In this document: one piece after another, positions 1-6,082 of the stretch | How positions within the stretch are numbered: position 1 is the stretch's first letter | Layout of the letters: the number at the start of each line of letters is the position of its first letter | Origin: JBCDGZ01 sp038750655 | GTDB taxonomy: Bacteria > Bacteroidota > Bacteroidia > Chitinophagales > Saprospiraceae | Reading direction: 5' to 3' | Assembly (NCBI GenBank): GCA_038750655.1 | Contig: JBCDGZ010000193.1 | Location: forward strand, 1 to 11,318 | Length of the DNA: 11,318 nt | The notes under the pieces: model-generated | What the model was told of the DNA's origin: nothing | Seen by the model: only the letters and a program-made list of their open reading frames with translations | Databases searched by the model: none | Translations under genes and position numbers: made by a program

Positions 1-64
1 GTTGATCAATAATTTCGATCATCATTGCTGGATACTTCGGTGTCCAGGAAAGAAAATAAAAAAC
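1..64 (+). other. Leader just upstream of the RHS toxin gene, cut by window edge
   Basis: This stretch has no recognisable promoter. It is open in the frame of the RHS gene from a TTG at position 2, but the 21 residues that would be added (with two Cys and two adjacent His) do not look like a signal peptide. The good signal peptide starts at the ATG at 65, so I treat 1-64 as untranslated. It ends in an A-rich run with AGGAA at 46-50, about 14 bases before the ATG, which is too far for a classical Shine-Dalgarno but usual for Bacteroidota. Lack of a promoter here fits readthrough from a gene to the left. Confidence 0.5.
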
Positions 65-3000
65 ATGATTACAAAACAAATCAAATACCTGCTGGCGGGC
101 CTACTGCTGCTGATCGGCCTTGCCGGGGAGCTGCAAGCCCAGGCCAGTCTGGTAGAAACCGAGCTGACTTGGGTGGTCAATAACAGCACCCAGCACATTG
201 CAGCGGAGGCGCTGCCGGCTGATGCCGATGGGTACCTCGACTTTATCTGGGATGGTTACCTGGTTTACTATGGATTTTACAAAAACCAAATCCCCAACTT
301 TACAACTGGCCTTGATTTTGGGGTCTACCTGAGTGGTAGCTCTGTCTATGTCCGCCATAACAATGGTTGGCATTATCAGGGGACGATCGGAAGCGCAGGG
401 GACCACTTTCGGGTTGCCAAAGAAGGCGATAATTATGTGATGTACCACAATGGTACCGCGCTGTACACCGGTAGCATCACCGCCGGGCTAACCGTCTACC
501 CCTACATTCGCGACAACAATGGCGTAAACAGAGATCGTTTGGAATACTTCAAAAAACCTCCGGTCTACACCCCCGAATGGGTAGCCAATAATAGCAGTTA
601 TTACCTTACTTCCGAGTTTTTGGGCCGGGGCCAGGATGGCTTCGTCGAGTACGAATATAGCGGGGACAATTACCAAATGATTGGCTTCAGTAAGAGTAAG
701 AATGTAGCCTTTGATCAGTTTGTCGCCCGCTTGTTCTACAGGACGTCTAACCAGCGCATGTACATGTACCTCAACGGTACCTATAAGGGCTCGATCAGTG
801 CCCCCCTAACTAATGGGGATAAGCTGATTATTGAACGTAAAGGCTCCACGATGATTTACTCTGCTGGTAACGCACAACAGCGCTATGCCGTTGATGGCAA
901 CCTGGACATCCATCCCTGGTGCTATGAATATACGTCCGGTGCTAGGAATCAAGTCAAGACCTCTTTTGAGGCTAGGGGAGGCGTCTGTCAGGATTATTTT
1001 GATCGATTGCCTTCTTACGTGAATGTGAATGCGGATACTTATTATCCCCCTTCTCCTACCAACGAGAGTTGGAACATCGTACACACCAAGACTTACGATG
1101 GAGAGGGAGAAGGCTCCTGTCATGTATTGAAAGAAACGAAATCGTATACCAACGAAAGTGGTCATACTGTACAGATTCAGAATAAAGACTACCTGACTGG
1201 AAAGGTCTGGGCAACTGAAACGATCTACGATTACCTCGGACGCCCGGCCCTCACCTCTCTGGCTGCACCCACCGGACAGAATGTCTTGCAATACAAAATC
1301 AACTTCATCCGTGATGCTACCGGCCTTCCCTACGGTTTGGACGACTTTGATCGCACCTTTAACAGCAGTGGTGTACAGACCTCCGATAAAACCAACTTGC
1401 CCAACATCGTCGGCAGCCAAGCCAACACCCTTGGGGCCTGGTACAGCTCCGCCAATACCGAAGAGCCCTGGCAGGCTACCACCCATTACCCCTACGCCCG
1501 CCGGGAGTATAGCGAGCTGACTGGCCTAGTCCGCCGCGCTGCCGATCCCGGTAACGCCCAACGTATGGGGAATGGCAAGGAGACGATGAGCTTTGCGATG
1601 CGAGCGGGGAATGAGTTGCGCTATGTCATTGGTCGTAAGAAACCGATGTGCGTACTCGCTGGTACTTCCTACGATGAAGGAGGCAACATCTCTGCAACCT
1701 GCACTGATCCTGGAACGATCTACAATAGCCGTTTTACCAAAACCATTACGGTCGATGCGGACGGCAAGGCCATTATCTCCTTTCAGGACGACAGCGGTAA
1801 TGAGATTGCCCGAGCGCTGAGTGGTAAGGTCAATGGAGCAAATAAAAAAATTCAGAATACAACCCTGGGTATTCCAGCTGGCGAGTACCACGATATTCAC
1901 GTTACGGATGCCGATAATACCATTAACGTCTGGGCGGGCGGAGGCTCCGTTACCCCTTATGATGTGTATGATTTAACGACTGATCAAAAGATCATTTCCA
2001 ACTCTACGGCCCACCCCATGACCTTATCTCCGGGTTTTTATCGCTTCGTCTCTAAGACTGGCTATTTAACCCTCAATTACGACCTCAACTATTACAATTT
2101 TAGCTTGAGTATTTACGATAAGCGGAATCAGCTCATCGCCTCGGTTGCCCCGAAGGATGTGGTGTACGACGAGACTGATCCCCAGCATCATGCTTTTACT
2201 TTTTATCGTTACAATTCTCACGGTCAATTGATCTGGGAGGAAAGTCCTGACGTCGGTCGCACCACCTATTTCTATCGTAAAGATGGCAAGGCTCGCTTTT
2301 CACAAAATGCCAAGCAGGCTGCGGTCAATGATTTTTCTTACATTAAGTACGATGGGGTAGGGCGTAAAATTGAAACCGGAGAGTACATCCAAGTTCCTGG
2401 AAGCCTCAGTAATTTGTCTTCCTATGTAGATAACGATAGCTATCCTTCTTATTCATTGTACAAACACGAAGAAGTATACACTAGCTACGAGGTCTCTGAC
2501 CCCGCCTTACCTTCGAATCGAGCGCAAAAATTTGTGCAAGGGCAAGTAGCCAAAATCAGCAACGATGATGGGACAATGTGGTACAGCTATGACCAAGAAG
2601 GACGACTGAGCTGGTTGGGCCAATCCGTCAGTGGGTTATCCGGGATCAAGTATACCGACTATAAATATGACTTGTTGGGGAAGGTCACCGAGGTCATCTA
2701 TCAGGAAGGACAGACGGAGGAGTTCCGGCATCATTATACCTATGATGACAATAACCAAATGACCAGTGTCAGCACTCGCACGGATGGGAGCGATACGACA
2801 ATACCTAAGTTACAGGCCCAGTATAAGTATACCTCCTCTGGTGATATGGCGCGCACCAATCTGGCCGAAGGGCTAGAGCGCAAGCACTACGTATACACCC
2901 TCGACGGGGCACTGAAGGCCATTAATCCCAAGGATATGACCTCTGGGAATATCCATTCGCATAGGCATGTGTTTAGTATGGCCTTGGATTACTATCCCGA

Positions 3001-4870
3001 AGATTACATTGCTGCCAATGGATCGAAGGCGGGTAAGGTAGCTGATCTGATGGACGGCTCAACTTTTCCTTATCCCGGGCAAGCGAATTACACGGGACTA
3101 ATCGCCGTACAGCGATGGAAGACGCGGGCCTCCGTAGGAGGAAACGACTATTCCGGGCATTTCGCCTACGCCCATCGATACAATCATCGGAATGAATTGA
3201 TCAAGGCCACCTTTGGGGAGATCACTCCGAACTCCGGCTCTTTCTATGATGGTAACTTTAATAGTATGAATGACTATAAAGTACAGTTTGCCGGAGATGG
3301 GTATGACGAGAATGGGAACATCCAGGGGTACGCTCGCTATGGCCAGGGAGGAACCGTACTGGATAATGTATCTTATCAGTACGACTATTCCAACGGAAAA
3401 AATCGCTTGACTCAAATTTTCGATTTTTCGGGGGCTAGCACGGTGGGGGACCTTCCTTCGCAGGGGGCTAATAATTATGCATACAACCAAATTGGTCAGT
3501 TGACAGAGGATGTAAGTGAAGACCACAAAATAGTTTACAACACCGCCGGTAAAGTCATTGAGGTACGAACGAGAGGTACTAACTTACTGAAGGTAGCTTT
3601 CAAGTACGGACCTGATGGCCAGCGGGTAAAGAAGCTCAGCTATAATACAAGTGGTACTTTGATAAAAACGACTTGGTACCTCCGAAGTTCGGGAGGTGTT
3701 ATTCAAGGAATTTACGAAAAGGAAGGCAGCAGTAGCCCGGCTTTGACAGAATGGGCCATCTTGGGAATGGGCCACCTTGGAACAGCATTGAATGGTGGTA
3801 GTGGCATTAGTTATGAGTACGAACTTAAGGACCACCTAGGGAATGTTCGTGCTGTGTTACAAGGGGGAAGCTCCAATGTTCAGGAGGTGGAGTATTATGC
3901 AGATTACTATCCTTATGGCTGGACTTTGCCGGGGCGCAATGGAGGGGCGAGCCGTTATGCTTATCAGGGAGAGTATGCAGAGAAGGATGAGGAGACGGGC
4001 TGGATCGCATTTGAGCTGCGGATGTACGAGGCACGGATAGGTCGCTGGATGGCTACTGATCCTAAAGAGCAATACTGGAGTCCATACATGGCAATGGGGA
4101 ATGATCCGATAAATGCCGTTGATCCCAACGGAGGCTGGACGGATTACAAAAATAAAAAGACCGGAGAAGTCGTGCATGTAAATGATGGAATCAATCAGAC
4201 GATTGAGATTTCGAATACTTTCTGGTACCTTGCTGTGGGATTATCCCGTTCGGGAGTCAGTGATCCAATTGACAATGCCTTTAATCAGGCTTTGATGTCT
4301 ATGGAAAGCAGTGTGCTGATTAGCAGTACTTCATTTTCTTTCAGTCAGTCAGACTTATCGGACGCTTGGGCTTATCAGCGAAGAAATATTGCTGGTGGAA
4401 GTACAGATGATTGTTTGACTACTGTTTGTGGCGCGACGAGGAGAATTTTCTCTGGTGAAAATCTGAATTTTACGATTGCTGCAAATATGACCCTAGAGGG
4501 AAATAAACCGGGCAATAATATGAACAAGACCATGCAGTACCTGCTTAATATCGGTAAGGCTGGTGGAACGCCACTGATTTATAACAAGCGAGGAAGTAAC
4601 TCAACCTATCCAGGAAATATAGGTCTTGATCTGTACAATAGAACGACGCCAAATAGTATTTCAGCCTGGGGCGTGAGCTTGGATTACGCTTATCACAGTT
4701 TAATGGCCTATATTGATCGAACGGGAACCCAAACTACTTACTACCTAGTAGATCAGTTCGAATTCCAGTCATTTACAAATGCTGCTGATTTTAATACGGC
4801 AGTTAATAGCAGTTTCCACAGTTCAAAATGGACAAGGCATCGTACCATCTTTACTCAATACCAACAATAA
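65..4870 (+). CDS. Secreted RHS-repeat polymorphic toxin with DUF6443-like region and papain-like C-terminal tip
   Basis: This gene encodes about 1601 aa and probably acts as a contact-dependent or secreted polymorphic toxin: RHS/YD repeats form a shell around a toxic C-terminal tip. Domains in order: a Sec signal peptide (1-25, hydrophobic core LLAGLLLLIGLAG, cleavage likely at LQA-Q); two tandem beta-rich domains (about 36-162 and 172-303); a DUF6443-like region (about 335-560) with YDYLGRPALTS and the NTEEPW...YPYARREYSE block typical of Bacteroidota RHS proteins; a linker; YD repeats (about 690-1190, e.g. KYDGVGRKIETGEY, YTYDDNNQMTSV, KYGPDGQRVKKLSY); the RHS core (1256-1357) from DHLGNVR to DPNGG; and a 244-aa tip (1358-1601) with Cys1450, His1544 and Asp1563. 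The start at 65 is chosen for the signal peptide; a TTG at 2 is in frame. The stop is one base before the next gene's ATG, so the two are probably co-translated. The tip has lower GC than the body. The RHS identity is certain; the tip activity is inferred. Confidence 0.95.
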   Translation: MITKQIKYLLAGLLLLIGLAGELQAQASLVETELTWVVNNSTQHIAAEALPADADGYLDFIWDGYLVYYGFYKNQIPNFTTGLDFGVYLSGSSVYVRHNNGWHYQGTIGSAGDHFRVAKEGDNYVMYHNGTALYTGSITAGLTVYPYIRDNNGVNRDRLEYFKKPPVYTPEWVANNSSYYLTSEFLGRGQDGFVEYEYSGDNYQMIGFSKSKNVAFDQFVARLFYRTSNQRMYMYLNGTYKGSISAPLTNGDKLIIERKGSTMIYSAGNAQQRYAVDGNLDIHPWCYEYTSGARNQVKTSFEARGGVCQDYFDRLPSYVNVNADTYYPPSPTNESWNIVHTKTYDGEGEGSCHVLKETKSYTNESGHTVQIQNKDYLTGKVWATETIYDYLGRPALTSLAAPTGQNVLQYKINFIRDATGLPYGLDDFDRTFNSSGVQTSDKTNLPNIVGSQANTLGAWYSSANTEEPWQATTHYPYARREYSELTGLVRRAADPGNAQRMGNGKETMSFAMRAGNELRYVIGRKKPMCVLAGTSYDEGGNISATCTDPGTIYNSRFTKTITVDADGKAIISFQDDSGNEIARALSGKVNGANKKIQNTTLGIPAGEYHDIHVTDADNTINVWAGGGSVTPYDVYDLTTDQKIISNSTAHPMTLSPGFYRFVSKTGYLTLNYDLNYYNFSLSIYDKRNQLIASVAPKDVVYDETDPQHHAFTFYRYNSHGQLIWEESPDVGRTTYFYRKDGKARFSQNAKQAAVNDFSYIKYDGVGRKIETGEYIQVPGSLSNLSSYVDNDSYPSYSLYKHEEVYTSYEVSDPALPSNRAQKFVQGQVAKISNDDGTMWYSYDQEGRLSWLGQSVSGLSGIKYTDYKYDLLGKVTEVIYQEGQTEEFRHHYTYDDNNQMTSVSTRTDGSDTTIPKLQAQYKYTSSGDMARTNLAEGLERKHYVYTLDGALKAINPKDMTSGNIHSHRHVFSMALDYYPEDYIAANGSKAGKVADLMDGSTFPYPGQANYTGLIAVQRWKTRASVGGNDYSGHFAYAHRYNHRNELIKATFGEITPNSGSFYDGNFNSMNDYKVQFAGDGYDENGNIQGYARYGQGGTVLDNVSYQYDYSNGKNRLTQIFDFSGASTVGDLPSQGANNYAYNQIGQLTEDVSEDHKIVYNTAGKVIEVRTRGTNLLKVAFKYGPDGQRVKKLSYNTSGTLIKTTWYLRSSGGVIQGIYEKEGSSSPALTEWAILGMGHLGTALNGGSGISYEYELKDHLGNVRAVLQGGSSNVQEVEYYADYYPYGWTLPGRNGGASRYAYQGEYAEKDEETGWIAFELRMYEARIGRWMATDPKEQYWSPYMAMGNDPINAVDPNGGWTDYKNKKTGEVVHVNDGINQTIEISNTFWYLAVGLSRSGVSDPIDNAFNQALMSMESSVLISSTSFSFSQSDLSDAWAYQRRNIAGGSTDDCLTTVCGATRRIFSGENLNFTIAANMTLEGNKPGNNMNKTMQYLLNIGKAGGTPLIYNKRGSNSTYPGNIGLDLYNRTTPNSISAWGVSLDYAYHSLMAYIDRTGTQTTYYLVDQFEFQSFTNAADFNTAVNSSFHSSKWTRHRTIFTQYQQ
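170..550 (+). repeat. Tandem beta-rich domain, copy 1 (protein level)
   Basis: Residues about 36-162 of the RHS protein. The copy starts WVVNNSTQ and holds the pattern GYLDF...YYGFYK...VYLSGSSVYVR...GD.FRVAKEGDNYVMYHNG..., which reads as alternating beta strands. It aligns in order with the next copy (W-V-x-N-N-S start, GF-K, GTxxxG, GDxxxIxRxGS/EGD). The form resembles concanavalin-A/SPRY-like sandwich domains seen at the N-termini of secreted Bacteroidota proteins. A role in surface or glycan binding is inference. Confidence 0.65.
578..973 (+). repeat. Tandem beta-rich domain, copy 2 (protein level)
   Basis: Residues about 172-303 of the RHS protein. The copy starts WVANNSSY, matching WVVNNSTQ of copy 1, and continues DGFVEYEYS...IGFSKSKN...MYMYLNGTYKGSI...GDKLIIERKGSTMIYSAGN. 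The nucleotide similarity at the two starts (TGGGT-G-CAATAA-AGCA) is visible but fades quickly, so this is an old duplication or independent domain gain. The C-terminal third has diverged most. Confidence 0.65.
3830..4135 (+). other. RHS-repeat-associated core domain, Bacteroidota type
   Basis: Residues 1256-1357. The landmarks in order are DHLGNVRAVLQ, YYADYYPYGW, YAYQGEYAEKDEETG, ELRMYEARIGRWMATDP, SPYMAMGNDPI and DPNGG. This core marks the junction between the shell and the variable toxin tip. In studied RHS and TcC proteins the region carries an aspartyl protease that releases the tip near the DPxG motif; here DPNGG at 1353-1357 is the likely release point. Self-cleavage in this protein is inferred from the family. 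Confidence 0.93.
4136..4867 (+). other. Variable C-terminal toxin tip, papain-like Cys-His-Asp candidate
   Basis: Residues 1358-1601, after DPNGG. A Cys lies in DDCLTTVCGATRRIF (Cys1450, second Cys1455), a His in DYAYHSLMAYID (His1544) and an Asp in TTYYLVDQFEF (Asp1563). This order, Cys at a helix start, then His at a strand start 94 residues on, then Asp 19 residues later in the next strand, is that of papain-like fold enzymes (proteases, deamidases, transglutaminases, acetyltransfer enzymes). I cannot tell which activity applies. I see no nuclease motif (HNH, GHH, restriction-like) and no ADP-ribosyltransferase motif. Confidence 0.5.
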
Positions 4871-4871
4871 A

Positions 4872-5450
4872 ATGAGATTTATTTTTCAATGTTTAATTAT
4901 TTTGCTTTTTGTTGCTTGTGAGTCAAATCCAACAGCGGATGTCCAAAAGGAAACGCCGACCAAGGATACTACCATCATCCAACAAATACCCGCTGCCGAG
5001 CCGACTCCCCAGCAGGATTGCTTTCAGACCCTGTTCGAACGGATGCTCAATGAGCAACGATACACCGTAAAAAAAGACGAATACGAACAGCTTACGCGCT
5101 CGGGATTGATCCTCTGTTTTTTACAACAGAACGAATCAGATTTTGCGGCACTGGAAAAGCATACCAAGATAAGTATGCACGATCCTACGGAGATGGAACA
5201 TCCCGTGTTGGTCAATCAACTGGTCTTTCCTGATGAGCGTCGCGCTACGATACTATTCGATAAGTTGGATAGGGGATACCACAACAATTGTCTGGGCATG
5301 AAAGAGCCCAATTTCCTGATTCAGGAAAACAACCAAGTTTATATTTTCTTTGTAGATGCAGAATACTACCGGTCGGTACTCGAAGCCTTCCAGGCTGCAT
5401 TAGACGAAGAACTGAAGGCTTGTAAAAACCTGCGATTAGGAGCGTGTTAA
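4872..5450 (+). CDS. Small lipoprotein, candidate immunity protein for the upstream RHS tip
   Basis: This gene encodes 192 aa that I do not recognise as a named family. It starts MRFIFQCLIILLFVACES: a short charged start, a hydrophobic core and a lipobox-like LFVAC with Cys16 as the likely lipidated residue. A Thr/Pro-rich linker follows (about 20-47), then a compact mixed domain (about 48-192) with CFQTLFERMLNEQRY, LVFPDERRATILFDKL, NQVYIFFVDAEYYRSVL and a helical end. Five further Cys (50, 82, 140, 184, 192) could pair in the periplasm. The frame is open from 4779, but the ATG at 4872 gives the signal peptide and sits one base after the RHS stop (TAA-A-ATG), so translational coupling is likely. 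The location directly after a toxin tip is where immunity genes sit in polymorphic toxin loci; a lipid-anchored form would protect in the periplasm. The function is inferred from position; the lipoprotein call is from sequence. Confidence 0.85.
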   Translation: MRFIFQCLIILLFVACESNPTADVQKETPTKDTTIIQQIPAAEPTPQQDCFQTLFERMLNEQRYTVKKDEYEQLTRSGLILCFLQQNESDFAALEKHTKISMHDPTEMEHPVLVNQLVFPDERRATILFDKLDRGYHNNCLGMKEPNFLIQENNQVYIFFVDAEYYRSVLEAFQAALDEELKACKNLRLGAC

Positions 5451-5478
5451 TCGGGTCCGACTTTATCCTGTAGATACG

Positions 5479-5523
5479 GATTCCCCTGTTGCATTTGCGA
5501 TAGGGGAATCTTTCTTTTCTTTT
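5479..5523 (+). terminator. Intrinsic terminator after the RHS toxin/lipoprotein pair
   Basis: The arms GATTCCCCT (5479-5487) and AGGGGAATC (5502-5510) are perfect complements over 9 bp. The stem can extend inward through G-U, U-A, U-G, G-C and C-G pairs (5488-5492 with 5497-5501) to an ATTT tetraloop, giving 14 bp. It is followed at once by TTTCTTTTCTTTT. It lies 28 bases after the lipoprotein stop and ends that transcription unit on the + strand. Confidence 0.9.
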
Positions 5524-5600
5524 CCAAAAACCGCTATTTTTTTTAGGGAACAGGTTGGCTAAGAATCGAATGTTAATTTTATATTCTTATGTATGTTCAC

Positions 5601-5632
5601 ATTGTTATTATCCCATATAATAACTACCTTTG
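5601..5632 (+). promoter_or_regulatory. Bacteroidota-type sigma promoter (ATTG / TACCTTTG)
   Basis: TACCTTTG at 5625-5632 matches the Bacteroidota -7 consensus TAnnTTTG exactly. ATTG at 5601-5604, 20 bases upstream, is a fair -33 element (consensus TTTG or TTG). Transcription would start near 5639, which gives a leader of roughly 440 nt before the ATG at 6083. I found no second exact TAnnTTTG closer to the gene. Confidence 0.6.
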
Positions 5633-6004
5633 TACCTCATAATGCTCTCGTAAATAAATGGTACTCAAAAACTCCATTCAATAGTAAAATATACTACCCT
5701 CATAAAGACACTCCACAATTCTATTGTCCACAAAGTTTAAGTTACACTAATCGAGAAAATTAGTTGACAAATTCTATTATCTGATCGGTTCTTACGAACG
5801 GGTCGGCTAGCTCTGTATATCAATAACAAAAATAAAATAGCCAATGAACTCATTAAACAAACCGCCACCTAACTTGGCTTCTCTGCCATTGTTTATATTC
5901 CTCGAGTTTCCTTTTTACTGTGACTAATCAGATTAGACATTTACTATTTATGGATGCACATTAGAAGCATTAGTTAGATCAAAAAAGAACGGCAAAAATC
6001 GATT

Positions 6005-6040
6005 GTTGTAGCGCTGCTACAGCTGGTATTGCTATGCCAG
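6005..6040 (+). promoter_or_regulatory. Two abutting hairpins in the leader just before the TcB-like gene
   Basis: Hairpin 1: TGTAGC (6007-6012) pairs with GCTACA (6016-6021) around a 3-nt loop and extends by U-G and G-C to 6005/6023. Hairpin 2: CTGGTAT (6023-6029) pairs with ATGCCAG (6034-6040) with one G-U pair and a 4-nt loop. There is no U-tract, so these are not a terminator. They may shape translation of the gene starting at 6083. Short hairpins of this size can arise by chance. Confidence 0.35.
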
Positions 6041-6082
6041 GTTAACTGCTTTCAACGGCATCTTTAGCTAAACCAAAATAAC

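Larger units (their letters stand above)
5524..6082 (+). other. AT-rich intergenic region upstream of the TcB-like gene
   Basis: No intact gene is seen on either strand. GC drops sharply (16 of 60 bases in 5581-5640). It holds one good promoter (5601-5632), repeats of the word ACTAAT/ATTAGT (5746, 5759, 5923, 5969), and two hairpins next to the start codon. A frame at about 5773-5920 reads through one stop at 5870 and could be a decayed coding fragment, but this is weak. Confidence 0.7.

Noticed and set aside
3..21. TGATC/GATCA inverted repeat at the left edge
   Set aside because: The arms are 5 bp with a 9-base loop, so it is too weak to call.
2..64. TTG start for the RHS gene at position 2
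   Set aside because: The added 21 residues would bury the signal peptide that begins at the ATG at 65.
806..1486. Long minus-strand open frame (226 codons) inside the RHS gene, and similar minus-strand frames at 9509-10036 and 10124-10723
   Set aside because: They lie wholly within strongly supported genes, have low-complexity or implausible translations and no start context, so they are shadow frames.
4779..4871. Upstream extension of the lipoprotein frame into the end of the RHS gene
   Set aside because: It would put 31 residues without signal character before a clear lipoprotein signal peptide. The ATG at 4872 is the better start.
5763..5780. TTGACA followed by TATTAT, resembling a sigma-70 promoter
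   Set aside because: The spacing is only about 5 bases, and Bacteroidota promoters use a different consensus.
5715..5799. Short dyads ACAAT-TCT-ATTGT (5715-5727) and GTTC-TTAC-GAAC (5788-5799), and the near-repeat ACAATTCTATT / ACAAATTCTATT
   Set aside because: Arms of 4-5 bp at variable spacing are expected a few times by chance in about 450 AT-rich bases, and they show no tie to the promoter.
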